Assembly: GCA_947501805.1 (NCBI GenBank)
Contig: CANMXJ010000010.1
Location: forward strand, 62,001 to 126,000
From: an uncultured Sulfitobacter sp.
GTDB taxonomy: Bacteria > Pseudomonadota > Alphaproteobacteria > Rhodobacterales > Rhodobacteraceae
Length of the DNA: 64,000 nt
Direction of reading: 5' to 3'
Shown here: piece by piece, positions 21,085 to 30,822 of the stretch
How the letters are laid out: every line of letters starts with the position of its first letter
Position numbering within the stretch: the stretch's first letter is position 1
Position numbers and translations under genes: made by a program
Notes under the pieces: model-generated
The model's database searches: none
What the model was told of the DNA's origin: nothing
Seen by the model: only the letters and a program-made list of their open reading frames with translations

Positions 21085-22317
21085 TTATTCGGCGGCCTGT
21101 GGAAGACCTGCGCTAAAGATTGTTTCGTTACCGCGTGTTGGATGACGCGGAATCAACATCGCCAAACCAAATGAAATCGCAGCCATGCCAGCCGCAAGAA
21201 AGAACACCGCGGCAGGAGAAACCATCCACAAAAGGCCCAAGCCCACAGGCAGGAATACAGCTGCAATATGGTTGATGGTAAAGGCCACTGCCGCCGTTGG
21301 CGCAATATCAGCCGGATCGGCGATTTTCTGGAAATAGGTTTTTTGCGCCAGGGCGAGGGCAAAGAACATGTGGTCCAAGACATATAACGTGGCCGCGACC
21401 ACAACACCCCAGCCCAGATAATAGACGCCGCCATAGCTCAGGAACACCAGTACCAGACCGATGTATTCAAAGCCCAGCGTACGCCGCTCCCCGAAATATC
21501 CGACGGCACGACCTAACAGCGGGGCAATCACGATGTTCACAACCAGATTGATCAAATACAGCAGCGTAATCTCGTGCACATCAAATCCGAACCGTTCGAC
21601 CATCATGAAGCCTGCAAAAACCATGAAAATCTGGCGCCGTGCCCCGCCCATGAACTGCAGCGCGTAATAAAGCCAGTAGCGTTTGCGCAAGATCATCGTC
21701 TTGTGTTGTGGTGTCGGGGCCTCAAACTGGGGATAGGCAAACATCGCAAAAACCGCGATCGTAACCGTAATACCCCCGCCAATCATGTACACTGTATTGT
21801 AGGAAAGGCTGAGTGTCTCCCAAAGCGCCATGATCGCAAGGTAAGCCACAAGCGTTGCCATGGACCCCGCTGCCAACAGCCAGCCCAACATGCGCGGCGC
21901 GTCTTCAATCTTGAGCCATTGCAGCTGGAGCGACTGGTTCACGGTCTCATAATAATGAAAGCCGATGGAACTCAGCATGGTCATTGTCAATATTCCGCCC
22001 AAGGACGGGAACCACGCTGTAAATGCAGTTGCCACCCCCAACAGGATCAGCGACAGCATGCCCAGCACTTGTTCGCGCACGAACATGATGATTGCAATCA
22101 CCCCGACTGCCAGAAACCCCGGTATTTCGCGCACTGTATGGAGCAGGCCAATGTCGGCCCCATCAAAATTCGCGACCTCAATCACAAAATTGTTCAGCAG
22201 TGCGGCCCATGTATTGAACGCGATCGGCATCGCCAGCGCCATAAGGAACAGCAGCGAAACAGGTCTACGCCAGAACGGCAGGGACTTTGCGTCCTCAAGG
22301 GTTATGTATTGGGTCAT
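21085..22317 (-). CDS. Major facilitator superfamily transporter
   Basis: A 410-residue protein with about twelve membrane segments (first near 20-40, IAFNTWAALLNNFVIEVANF). Internal loops have basic motifs such as LRKRYWLYYALQFMGGARRQ and a loop AVGYFGERRTLGFEY, resembling the MFS G-x-x-x-D-R/K-x-G-R-R type motif. The substrate cannot be told. It lies upstream of the MATE gene with a two-base gap, so the pair may form an export unit. The 213-base gap to priA shows no further gene. Confidence 0.82.
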   Translation of the reverse strand: MTQYITLEDAKSLPFWRRPVSLLFLMALAMPIAFNTWAALLNNFVIEVANFDGADIGLLHTVREIPGFLAVGVIAIIMFVREQVLGMLSLILLGVATAFTAWFPSLGGILTMTMLSSIGFHYYETVNQSLQLQWLKIEDAPRMLGWLLAAGSMATLVAYLAIMALWETLSLSYNTVYMIGGGITVTIAVFAMFAYPQFEAPTPQHKTMILRKRYWLYYALQFMGGARRQIFMVFAGFMMVERFGFDVHEITLLYLINLVVNIVIAPLLGRAVGYFGERRTLGFEYIGLVLVFLSYGGVYYLGWGVVVAATLYVLDHMFFALALAQKTYFQKIADPADIAPTAAVAFTINHIAAVFLPVGLGLLWMVSPAAVFFLAAGMAAISFGLAMLIPRHPTRGNETIFSAGLPQAAE

Positions 22318-22530
22318 GGTCCCTGCTTACGCCTGTTCCAATAAAAAGACGATACGCATTCACGCACAGCCTCTCCCCTCTTTTTGGCCTTAAATATCGT
22401 CCGCACTCTCGGCAGGTGCCGCCCCTTAGCGTTTTACCCTCTTACAGGCAGATGATCGAAAGATGACGGCGGCGCGGGTTCCCAAGGAAACACGCGGCCT
22501 CCCGCTGGTCAGAACATTGCGTGTTCAACC

Positions 22531-24726
22531 TTAGTAAAAGCTCTGCGGGTCTATATCCACCGCCAGCCGCATGTCGCCCTTAAGCCTGACCTGCGCCACC
22601 CAAGCCGCCAACGCTTCCTGCAACAGCGCGGATTTATCTGCTTTTACCAACAGCCGCACCCGGTGCCTTCCCCGCACGCGTGCAATCGGGGCCGGCGCAG
22701 GTCCAAACACCTGCGCACCGATGCGCCTTAATGCGCCATCTTGCCGCGCCAGCATATTGCCAGCATCAAACAATGCCGCCACATCAGGCCCGCTCAGGAT
22801 GATCCCCGCCATACGCCCGTAGGGCGGCACGCCCGCCTGTTTACGCTCTGCAGCCTCTGCCGCCCAGAATGTTTCCTCATCTCCGGCCAAAATCGCGCGA
22901 ATAACCGGATGCTCCGGCTGATAGGTTTGCAACATCGCCGCGCCGGGGGCCTCGGCACGCCCTGCTCGTCCTGCCACTTGCCGCATCAGTTGAAATGTCC
23001 GCTCGGCGGCACGCAGATCCGACCCCATCAGTCCAAGGTCGGCATCAATGACGCCGACAAGGGTGAGGTTAGGGAAGTTATGTCCCTTGGCCACCAGTTG
23101 CGTGCCGATCACGATATCTGCCGCCCCTTGCGCAATTCCGGCAATCTCCGCCTTCAAGGCCCGCGCCGAACCGTACATGTCCGACGACAGCGTCGCGATC
23201 CGCGCCTCCGGCCAGATCGCTGCGGCTTCTTCCCCCAATCTTTCAACCCCCGGCCCGACAGGTGCCAGTTTGCCAACGGCATCGCAAGACGGGCAGGCCT
23301 CCGGCATTGGCTTGCTCTCCCCGCATTGATGGCACACCAGCCGCTTCAAAAACCGGTGCTCGACCATCCGCGCATCACAATCATCACACCCGATCTGATG
23401 TCCACAGGCCCGACACAGGGTTATCGGCGCATATCCACGGCGGTTGATGAACAGCATCGCCTGTTCGCCCTTCTCCAACCGCTTGTTGACCTCTGCCTGT
23501 AGGGTGGGTGAAACCCACCGGTCGCTGGCCAGTCCTTCGCTCCGCATATCAATCGCGCTCATCTGCGGCATCACCGCAGGCCCGAACCGCGAAGTCAGAT
23601 CAAGGCGGCGATATTTTCCCGATTCCACATTTGCCCAGGATTCCAGCGAAGGCGTCGCGCTCGCCAGTACGACCTGCGCGCCGCAAATGGATGCCCGCAG
23701 CACGGCCATATCGCGGGCATTGTAGAGCACACCTTCTTCCTGCTTATAGGAACTGTCGTGTTCCTCATCGACTACGATCAAACCCAAATTCTGATAGGGC
23801 AGGAACAGGGCTGATCGCGCGCCAATCACCACCTGACATTGCCCTTGGCCGACCATGCGCCAAATCCGCCGCCGCTCGGTCATTGTAGCACCCGAATGCC
23901 ACTCGGCTGGTTTGGCCCCGAACCTTTCCTGCACACGCGTCAAGAACTGCTCAGTCAGTGCAATCTCGGGCAGCAACACCAACGCCTGCCGCCCAGACCT
24001 GAGCGCCGCCGCAACTGCCTCCAGATAGACTTCGGTCTTGCCCGATCCGGTAACCCCACGCAGCAAAGTTGTGCCATACTTTTCGGACTTCACCCCTTCC
24101 GCCATGATTGCAGCGGCCGCCGCCTGATCCTCGGTCAATGATTTGCCCGGCAGATCGGGATCCATGCGGATGAAAGGCACATCGCGCGGGCTGTCCTCCT
24201 CAAAGACCGCGCCTTGCGTCACAAGTCCCTTCACAACGGACGCTGTCACGCCTGCCATGTCGGCCAATTCCTTCAGCGTGAACGACAGATCGCCATATTC
24301 GTCCAAAGTCTCCAGTACTCTCCGGCGCGCGTCGGTCATTTTGGACGGCTCTTGATCCCCGCGCCTGTAAACCTTGCGCATCGACGGCGGATCACCCAAT
24401 CCCGGTGCGCGTGTGGCAAGGCGCAACATCGCGGGCATCGGCGTCAGCGTATAAGCCGCAGCGCGTTCAAGAAACGCGCGCATCTCGTCCCGCATCGGGG
24501 CGGCATCGAGAACGCGGATTACATGTCTGATTTTGGCAAGATCATAGTCACCCTTGCCCGGCCCCCAGACCACCCCCAGGACCTTACGCGGCCCCAACGG
24601 CACCTCCACAAAAGCTCCCAGATGGCAACCGCCCTCGGGAGCGCGGTAATCCAAAGCACGGCCCAAAGGCTGCGTGCTCATCACCGCTACCAGATCGCCG
24701 TGGTCAAAGAATTCAGGGGAGTTCAC
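22531..24726 (-). CDS. priA: Primosomal protein N' (replication restart helicase PriA)
   Basis: PriA recognises stalled forks and reloads the replisome. The 731 residues show the N-terminal DNA-binding domain (RALDYRAPEG), Walker A GVTGSGKTEVYL, DEEH (LIVVDEEHDSSYKQ), motif VI QVAGRAGRAEAPG, and a zinc-binding insert with CRACGHQIGCDDCD, CHQCGE and CPSCD (eight Cys). The segment coding RWVSPTL is itself a palindrome in DNA (about 23498-23520). It is divergent from the aldolase gene at 24821, with a 94-base gap. Confidence 0.96.
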   Translation of the reverse strand: MNSPEFFDHGDLVAVMSTQPLGRALDYRAPEGGCHLGAFVEVPLGPRKVLGVVWGPGKGDYDLAKIRHVIRVLDAAPMRDEMRAFLERAAAYTLTPMPAMLRLATRAPGLGDPPSMRKVYRRGDQEPSKMTDARRRVLETLDEYGDLSFTLKELADMAGVTASVVKGLVTQGAVFEEDSPRDVPFIRMDPDLPGKSLTEDQAAAAAIMAEGVKSEKYGTTLLRGVTGSGKTEVYLEAVAAALRSGRQALVLLPEIALTEQFLTRVQERFGAKPAEWHSGATMTERRRIWRMVGQGQCQVVIGARSALFLPYQNLGLIVVDEEHDSSYKQEEGVLYNARDMAVLRASICGAQVVLASATPSLESWANVESGKYRRLDLTSRFGPAVMPQMSAIDMRSEGLASDRWVSPTLQAEVNKRLEKGEQAMLFINRRGYAPITLCRACGHQIGCDDCDARMVEHRFLKRLVCHQCGESKPMPEACPSCDAVGKLAPVGPGVERLGEEAAAIWPEARIATLSSDMYGSARALKAEIAGIAQGAADIVIGTQLVAKGHNFPNLTLVGVIDADLGLMGSDLRAAERTFQLMRQVAGRAGRAEAPGAAMLQTYQPEHPVIRAILAGDEETFWAAEAAERKQAGVPPYGRMAGIILSGPDVAALFDAGNMLARQDGALRRIGAQVFGPAPAPIARVRGRHRVRLLVKADKSALLQEALAAWVAQVRLKGDMRLAVDIDPQSFY

Positions 24727-24820
24727 AAGCGCTCCGGTACAACAAAAGAGGGTTTCAGGTCTGCGTGGCTTACGCTAGACCCAAGATCAACGCATCCCCC
24801 TCCAACCGCAAGGACCACAC

Positions 24821-25474
24821 ATGAAATTCTTTGTAGATACCGCCGAAATCGACGCCATTGCCGAACTCAATGATCTGGGCATGGTCGATGGAGTCACGAC
24901 CAACCCCTCGCTGATCCTGAAATCCGGCCGTGACATCATGGAAGTGACCAAAGAGATCTGTTCCATTGTTTCCGGCCCCGTCAGCGCCGAAGTTGTCGCA
25001 ATGGAAGCTGACGCGATGATCGCCGAAGGGCGCAAGCTGGCCGGGATCGCGGACAACATCGCCATCAAGCTTCCGCTCACATGGGACGGTCTTAAGGCGT
25101 GTAAGGTGCTGTCTGGCGAAGGTCGTATGGTCAACGTGACACTGTGTTTCTCAGCCAATCAGGCGCTGCTGGCCGCCAAAGCCGGTGCCACGTTCATCTC
25201 GCCTTTCATCGGGCGACTGGATGACATCAATGTCGATGGCATGGACCTGATCCAAGACATTCGCACAATCTATGACAACTACGGGTTCGAGACAAACATC
25301 CTCGCCGCATCAATACGTTCCGTGGCGCATGTCCACGATTGCGCGCTAATCGGTGCAGACGTAATGACGGCCCCACCGGAAGTGATCAAGAAGCTGGCGA
25401 CACACCCGTTGACACAGGCTGGCCTTGACCAGTTCATGAAAGACTGGGCCAAGACGGGTCAGAACATCCTGTGA
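24821..25474 (+). CDS. fsa: Fructose-6-phosphate aldolase / transaldolase-like protein
   Basis: A 217-residue member of the short TalC/FSA class I aldolases, which either cleave fructose 6-phosphate or act as transaldolase. Landmarks are [13 protein letters not shown] at the start, GVTTNPSL, the Schiff-base Lys in [10 protein letters not shown] (about residue 84), [19 protein letters not shown], and [10 protein letters not shown]. Length and N-terminus are standard, and AAGGA precedes the ATG. Specificity between the two activities cannot be decided from sequence. It is divergent from priA, a common arrangement in Rhodobacteraceae. Confidence 0.92.
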   Translation: MKFFVDTAEIDAIAELNDLGMVDGVTTNPSLILKSGRDIMEVTKEICSIVSGPVSAEVVAMEADAMIAEGRKLAGIADNIAIKLPLTWDGLKACKVLSGEGRMVNVTLCFSANQALLAAKAGATFISPFIGRLDDINVDGMDLIQDIRTIYDNYGFETNILAASIRSVAHVHDCALIGADVMTAPPEVIKKLATHPLTQAGLDQFMKDWAKTGQNIL

Positions 25475-25482
25475 TCCAAGCG

Positions 25483-25530
25483 CCTCGGAGTTTTGCAAGA
25501 CTCTGAGGCAAATTCTTGCAAGAATTTGCC
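25483..25530. repeat. Twin palindromes after the aldolase gene
   Basis: Two palindromes abut eight bases after the aldolase stop. The first (25483-25508) forms a 13-pair dyad centred on TTTGCAAG, with two G-T wobble pairs. The second (25507-25530) is a perfect 24-base palindrome whose half is GGCAAATTCTTG. They share two bases. The layout matches the pair at 27301-27346, although the sequences differ. It may act as a terminator or a REP-like element; there is no T-run. Confidence 0.7.
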
Positions 25531-25639
25531 CACTCCAACCCCGCTGACACCAATCAGCCACAGGTAGCCATTTGCATGATATGGGGGCAGATTTACGTCT
25601 GCCCCCATGCTATACGACCCCAAACAGCACGAGACTGAT

Positions 25640-26347
25640 ATGAGCAGCAGCCCTAAAATAGATGACGTCTTGCGAGAGGCGATCATTTCGCAACCCGATG
25701 TTATACTGGATGACAGCGATGTCATGCAGGCGCTAATCGCGGCCAATGAAAAAGCGATGGGCGGCAATATCGTCGATCTTCGCGGCATCGCGATGGAGCG
25801 GCTGGAATCGCGCCTTGATCGTTTGGAAGACACGCATCGCAGTGTGATTGCTGCGGCCTATGAAAACCTTGCCGGCACCAACCAGATCCACCGCGCGATT
25901 CTGCGCATGCTGGATCCGGTCGAGTTTGAACCCTTTCTGCGGGATCTAGGTGGTGACGTGGCCGACATCCTGCGCGTCGATGCGGTAAAGCTGGTGCTTG
26001 AGTCTGTACAAAACGACAATGATCCCGCCGTTCAGCGCCTTGGTGAAGTCCTCAGCGTGGCCGAGCCCGGATTTATCGACGACTACCTGAGCCAAGGACG
26101 GGGCAGCTTGCCACGACAAGTAACATTGCGTGGCGTTCAGGACGGGTCCGAAACGATCTATGCTGAAAAAGCCGACTGGATTCGCTCAGAAGCCTGTCTG
26201 AAGCTCGACTTTGGCGCGGGCCGCCTGCCCGGCCTTCTGGTGCTCGGCTCTGAAGACCCGCACATGTTTGGCCCCCAGCAAGGCACCGATCTGTTGACCT
26301 TCTTCACCGGTGTATTCGAGCGCGCCATGCGCCGCTGGCTGTCTTGA
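25640..26347 (+). CDS. DUF484-family GAF-like protein
   Basis: A 235-residue protein of the DUF484 family, usually encoded directly upstream of a xerC-type recombinase, as here. The N-terminus has VLREAIISQPDVILDDSDVMQALI, a coiled region MERLESRLDRLEDTHRSV, and a C-terminal GAF-like part with LPGLLVLGSEDPHMFGPQQGTDLL. The role is unknown. The ATG at 25640 fits the family start; the frame is open 11 codons further up. The stop overlaps the TTG start of xerC (TTGA). Confidence 0.85.
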   Translation: MSSSPKIDDVLREAIISQPDVILDDSDVMQALIAANEKAMGGNIVDLRGIAMERLESRLDRLEDTHRSVIAAAYENLAGTNQIHRAILRMLDPVEFEPFLRDLGGDVADILRVDAVKLVLESVQNDNDPAVQRLGEVLSVAEPGFIDDYLSQGRGSLPRQVTLRGVQDGSETIYAEKADWIRSEACLKLDFGAGRLPGLLVLGSEDPHMFGPQQGTDLLTFFTGVFERAMRRWLS

Positions 26348-27294
26348 GCCGCGCCGAACATGCCACCGATATCGGGCTGATCAGCCCTGCGGCGCGTGAT
26401 GCGTTGCAAACATGGCTGGATCATCAGCGCGCCTTGAAGGGGGCTGCGGAAAACACCCTGATCGCCTATCAAGGCGATGTTGCCGATTTTCTTGCCTTTA
26501 TGACAGCGCACAAGGCTGAAAGTCAGGGGCTCGGTGCTTTGGCGCAGATAACCATTACCGATATGCGTTCATGGATGGCGCGCACGCGTGGTCCGGATGT
26601 GGGGCCACGTTCGATGGCGCGCAAATTGTCTGCGGTGAAGGCTTTCTACCGTTGGCTGGCCGAGCGGGAAGGTTTTGAACCTACGGCAGTCTTGTCGACC
26701 CGTGCGCCAAAGTTCCCCAAGAAGCTGCCGCGCCCTCTGGCGATTGATGCCGCCAAGGCGCTGATCGAATGCGTTGAGATTCAGTCGGAGCGGCCGTGGG
26801 TTTCAGCCCGAGACGTTGCGGTGCTCACCCTGCTCTGGGGATGTGGATTGCGTATTTCAGAGGCGTTAAACCTCAAGGGCCGCGATGCGCCGCTGCCCGA
26901 TACCCTGCGCATCATTGGCAAGGGCGGCAAAGAACGGGTCGTTCCGGTGCTGCCTGCTGCGCGAGATGCGGTGGATGAATACCTGCGGCTTTGCCCGCAT
27001 CCACATGCCAGCGACGCGCCGCTGTTTCGCGCTATTCGGGGAGGTGCTCTGAGCCAGCGCGCCATCGCTCAAGTCATGGCAGATGCACGTATGCAGCTTG
27101 GTTTGCCTGCAACTGCAACACCGCATGCCATGCGCCACAGCTTTGCCACCCATCTGCTGGACGCGGGTGGTGATCTGCGCGCGATCCAAGAATTGCTTGG
27201 CCACGCGTCTTTGTCCACCACACAGGCCTATACCGCAGTGGATACCGCACGGCTGATGGAAGTCTACAACCGGTCGCATCCAAAAGCAGGGTAG
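26344..27294 (+). CDS. xerC: Tyrosine recombinase XerC
   Basis: XerC, with XerD, resolves chromosome dimers at dif. The 316 residues have the SAM-like N-terminal core-binding domain and the catalytic domain with all expected residues: Arg in WGCGLRISEAL, Lys in IGKGGKERVVPV, His-x-x-Arg in HAMRHSFATHL, His in LGHASLSTTQAYT, and the Tyr nucleophile in the same stretch. It starts with TTG at 26344 inside the DUF484 stop, which suggests translational coupling. It looks like the housekeeping recombinase, not a phage integrase. Confidence 0.94.
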   Translation: MSRAEHATDIGLISPAARDALQTWLDHQRALKGAAENTLIAYQGDVADFLAFMTAHKAESQGLGALAQITITDMRSWMARTRGPDVGPRSMARKLSAVKAFYRWLAEREGFEPTAVLSTRAPKFPKKLPRPLAIDAAKALIECVEIQSERPWVSARDVAVLTLLWGCGLRISEALNLKGRDAPLPDTLRIIGKGGKERVVPVLPAARDAVDEYLRLCPHPHASDAPLFRAIRGGALSQRAIAQVMADARMQLGLPATATPHAMRHSFATHLLDAGGDLRAIQELLGHASLSTTQAYTAVDTARLMEVYNRSHPKAG

Positions 27295-27300
27295 CACGGG

Positions 27301-27346
27301 ATCGTTTTCTTTCAAAGAAAACGGTCGGAAACTTTGAAAGTTTCCG
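27301..27346. repeat. Twin palindromes between convergent xerC and meaB
   Basis: CGTTTTCTTT-C-AAAGAAAACG (27303-27323) and CGGAAACTTT-G-AAAGTTTCCG (27326-27346) are both perfect dyads around a single central base. They lie two bases apart. The first extends outward by a G-T and an A-T pair to 27301-27325. They fill the gap between the two stop codons and could work as a bidirectional terminator. Confidence 0.75.
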
Positions 27347-27356
27347 GATACTGCAA

Positions 27357-28328
27357 CTACTGTCGCAAACCATCCACAAAAGCCTGCGCGGCAGCAGAAG
27401 GGTCCGCCTTGCCAGCCGCAACATCATCGCTCAATGTCGCCAGCGCGGCCCGTGCCTCTGGCCCTTGCAGTTGCGCTAGCAAACGTTGTTTCACGTCTTC
27501 CTCAAACCAGTAGCGCGCCTGTGCCGCCCGTGTCCTGTCCCAGAACCCTTGCGCTTGCCGCCACGCAACCAGCGTCGAAATACTCTCCCAAGCCTTTTCC
27601 AACCCGTCTTCCTGCAACGCCGATACCGTCATCGCGCAAGGATACCCTTCCGGATCCTGCAGCCGTTTGCGCAACAACCGCAACGCCCCTGCATAATCCG
27701 CCCGTGTCCGGTTGGCCGCTGCTTTCAGATCGCCATCCGCCTTGTTAACCAAAATGATATCCGCCATTTCCATGATGCCGCGTTTGACGCCCTGCAACTC
27801 GTCCCCGCCTGCAGGGGCCAACAGCAACAAGAACAAGTCAGACATCTCGGCCACGACAGTTTCGGATTGTCCCACGCCCACCGTCTCGATCAGCACCACG
27901 TCAAAACCTGCTGCTTCACAAAGCCTCACAGCCTCGCGTGTGCGACGTGCCACACCGCCCAAATGTGTCTGGCTGGGAGATGGGCGAATGAATGCTGCCT
28001 TCTCACGGCTGAGCAGATCCATGCGCGTTTTGTCCCCGAGGATCGAGCCGCCGGAACGTGACGAAGACGGATCTATCGCCAGCACTGCCACGCGCAGCCC
28101 TTGCGCGATCAACATCATGCCAAAGCTCTCGATAAAGGTGGATTTGCCGACACCGGGGGTGCCGGACAACCCAATGCGCAATGCCTGACGATCTTGTGGC
28201 AGGCGGGCCAGAAGGGCCGCTGCTTGCGCGCGGTGATCATCACGCCCCGATTCTACCAAGGTAATTGCGCGCGCCAATGCCCGCCGTTCACCCGCGCTGA
28301 CGCGCTTTGCCAAATCTTCAATATCCAT
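27357..28328 (-). CDS. meaB: Methylmalonyl-CoA mutase-associated GTPase MeaB
   Basis: MeaB is a G3E-family GTPase that protects and reloads the B12-dependent methylmalonyl-CoA mutase. The 323 residues contain Walker A GLSGTPGVGKST (about 52-63), the Walker B region DVVLIETVGVGQSE, and the base-specific NKADGDL. The ATG at 28328 gives the normal MDIEDLAKRV start; the frame is open 12 codons upstream. Mutase genes are not in the window. It is divergent from hrpB. Confidence 0.94.
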   Translation of the reverse strand: MDIEDLAKRVSAGERRALARAITLVESGRDDHRAQAAALLARLPQDRQALRIGLSGTPGVGKSTFIESFGMMLIAQGLRVAVLAIDPSSSRSGGSILGDKTRMDLLSREKAAFIRPSPSQTHLGGVARRTREAVRLCEAAGFDVVLIETVGVGQSETVVAEMSDLFLLLLAPAGGDELQGVKRGIMEMADIILVNKADGDLKAAANRTRADYAGALRLLRKRLQDPEGYPCAMTVSALQEDGLEKAWESISTLVAWRQAQGFWDRTRAAQARYWFEEDVKQRLLAQLQGPEARAALATLSDDVAAGKADPSAAAQAFVDGLRQ

Positions 28329-28407
28329 GGCACATCTTTTGCGACCCTTGCGCAAAATGTCCATCCCTACCCTTGGCGCGGTGCCGGCTTTGCCCGATAA
28401 CGGAGCG

Positions 28408-30822
28408 ATGTCCTACAGCCTTCCCATCGACGCCGTTCTACCGCAGGTGATCAGCGCCCTGCGCGAAACAGGTCGCGTTGTACTGCAAGCGCCCCCCGGT
28501 GCGGGCAAGACCACACGTGTGCCACTAGCCATGCTCGATGCGGATGTCAGCAAGGGGCGGATTTTAATGTTGGAACCACGACGTCTTGCTGCCCGCGCCG
28601 CAGCGGAACGCATGGCAGCCACGCGTGGCGAAAAAGTCGGGCAAACCGTCGGCTATCGTGTGCGGGGGGCCTCAGCGATCAGTCAAGACACACGCATCGA
28701 AGTTGTGACAGAAGGTATCCTGACGCGGATGCTACAGGACAACCCCGATCTGCCCGGCATCGGCGCGGTCATTTTTGATGAATTCCACGAACGCTCCTTG
28801 AATGCCGATCTGGGCCTTGCGCTATGTCTTGAGGTTGCCAGCGCATTGCGTGACGATCTGTTGCTTGTTGCGATGTCCGCCACGTTGGACGCGGCACCTG
28901 TTGGCGACTTGATGAATGCGCCAGTTGTGACCTCAGAGGGGCGCAGCTTTGAGGTCACGCCATACTGGCTGGATAAACCGCTTGGCAAACAACGCCTCGA
29001 AGATGCAACCGCCGATCTCGTCCTGAGCGCGCTGGCGAATTCCCCCGGCTCTGCCCTTGTCTTTCTGCCCGGCGAGCGTGAAATCAGGCGGGTGGAAAGC
29101 CTGCTCAGGGCGCGAATTCCCGACGATTGCACGCTGGCCCCGTTGTTCGGTGCGATGGACTTCAAGGCCCAGCGCGCCGCGATTGAACCTGCCCTCAACG
29201 GGCGCAAGATCGTCCTTGCCACATCCATCGCCGAAACATCCCTTACCATTGAGGGCATCCAGATAGTGATCGATGCAGGGCGCGCGCGGCGTGCAAGGTT
29301 TGATCCCGCCTCCGGCATGTCGCGACTGGTGACGGAAAAAGTGACCCGTGCAGAAGCCATACAAAGGGCAGGTCGCGCGGGCCGCATCAGTGCCGGTACG
29401 GCCTACAAGCTCTGGACCCGCGGCGAGGAAGGTGGCCTGGCCGCTTACCCGCCCGCCGAGATTGAGGTTGGCGATCTTAGCGGATTCGCTCTCGAACTTG
29501 CGGTCTGGGGGGCGGAGGCCGCCGATTTGGCCTTTGTCACGCCCCCCCATGCAGGACGTTTGGAAGAAGCGCGTCGTGTTTTACAAATGCTTGATGCGCT
29601 GGACGAAAATGGCCGGATCACGCCGCATGGACGTGCACTGTCACGCCTTCCGCTGCACCCCCGACTTGCCCACATGGTCATGCGCGGTGGCGCGCGGGCG
29701 GCGACATTGGCGGCACTTCTGGCCGAACGTGATCCGATGCGCGGGGGTGGCATTGATCTGGCCCAGCGCATGGATGCGGTCGAGGGCAAGCGCACCGCGA
29801 CTGAGGCCCACGCCCCAACAGTTGCCCGGATCCGGCAAGAAGCAAAACGACTGGCCCGCGGTCAAAACCATGACGGTCCCGAAGGCATAGGCCCGCTTGC
29901 AGCGCTCGCTTATCCCGACCGGATCGGACTACGGCGCAAGGGCGATGCGCCGCGCTATGTTCTGTCAGGTGGCAAGGGGGCGATTGTTCCTGAAGCCGAT
30001 CCGATGGCCGGGGAGCGTTTGATTGTTGCCACGGACCTTGATGGCGACCCACGCGAGGCACGGGTGCGACAAGCGACACGGCTGTCCGAAGCGGAATTAC
30101 GGCACCATTTCGCGGAACAGATTGCATGGCATGATGTTTGCCTTTGGTCGCGGCGCGAGGGCCGGGTTCTGACCCGCAAACATGAACGCTTTGGCACATT
30201 AATCCTTGACGATCGTACATGGTCGGACGCGCCTGATGACGCTGTGGCAGAGGCGATGCTGGACGGGGTCCGGCAACTGGGATTGAACCCCGGCAAGGCG
30301 GCTGCGTTATTTCTGGCAAGGGCACAGTTGATTGGCGATGCGTTTCCTGATTTCTCGGAACCCTATCTGATGGGGACTCTGGAAGACTGGTTGCTGCCGC
30401 ATTTGTCAGGCGTGCGCAGCACTGCCGCGTGGAAAAGCTACGATTTACTGCCTGCCCTGCGTGCCCGTCTGGACTGGGACCAGCAACAGCTGCTTGATGC
30501 CGCAGCACCTGCGCATTTCGAAACGCCATTGGGACGCAAGGTCGCGATTGACTATGCCGGCGAAACACCACAGATCGCCCTGCGGCTACAGGAATTGTTC
30601 GGTGTCACACGTCACCCGCAAGTTGCCGGACACCCCCTGAAGATCACGCTATTATCACCGGCACAGCGGCCGGTGCAGGTTACGATGGATTTGCCGGGAT
30701 TTTGGGCCAGTTCGTATGAAGATGTGCGCAAGGACATGCGCGGACGTTACCCGCGCCATCCCTGGCCGGACGACCCGACACAAGCTGATCCGACACTGCG
30801 TGCAAAGCGACGTGGGACCTAA
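28408..30822 (+). CDS. hrpB: ATP-dependent helicase HrpB
   Basis: HrpB is a DEAH-type helicase of unknown precise role. The 804 residues have Walker A APPGAGKTTRVPLAML, the DEFHERSL motif II, MSATLDAAP, SIAETSLTIEGI, and motif VI QRAGRAGR. The C-terminal HrpB domain includes GVTRHPQVAGHPLKITLLSPA and ends in DLPGFWASSYEDVRKDMRGRYPRHPWP, which is diagnostic. The ATG at 28408 has CGGAG five bases upstream; the frame is open to 28327, which would overlap meaB. The stop overlaps the convergent DUF3726 gene by four bases. Confidence 0.95.
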   Translation: MSYSLPIDAVLPQVISALRETGRVVLQAPPGAGKTTRVPLAMLDADVSKGRILMLEPRRLAARAAAERMAATRGEKVGQTVGYRVRGASAISQDTRIEVVTEGILTRMLQDNPDLPGIGAVIFDEFHERSLNADLGLALCLEVASALRDDLLLVAMSATLDAAPVGDLMNAPVVTSEGRSFEVTPYWLDKPLGKQRLEDATADLVLSALANSPGSALVFLPGEREIRRVESLLRARIPDDCTLAPLFGAMDFKAQRAAIEPALNGRKIVLATSIAETSLTIEGIQIVIDAGRARRARFDPASGMSRLVTEKVTRAEAIQRAGRAGRISAGTAYKLWTRGEEGGLAAYPPAEIEVGDLSGFALELAVWGAEAADLAFVTPPHAGRLEEARRVLQMLDALDENGRITPHGRALSRLPLHPRLAHMVMRGGARAATLAALLAERDPMRGGGIDLAQRMDAVEGKRTATEAHAPTVARIRQEAKRLARGQNHDGPEGIGPLAALAYPDRIGLRRKGDAPRYVLSGGKGAIVPEADPMAGERLIVATDLDGDPREARVRQATRLSEAELRHHFAEQIAWHDVCLWSRREGRVLTRKHERFGTLILDDRTWSDAPDDAVAEAMLDGVRQLGLNPGKAAALFLARAQLIGDAFPDFSEPYLMGTLEDWLLPHLSGVRSTAAWKSYDLLPALRARLDWDQQQLLDAAAPAHFETPLGRKVAIDYAGETPQIALRLQELFGVTRHPQVAGHPLKITLLSPAQRPVQVTMDLPGFWASSYEDVRKDMRGRYPRHPWPDDPTQADPTLRAKRRGT

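Noticed and set aside
26344..27294. xerC as a phage or genomic-island integrase
   Set aside because: It is coupled to DUF484 in the usual chromosomal pair; no tRNA, attachment repeat or phage gene is nearby.
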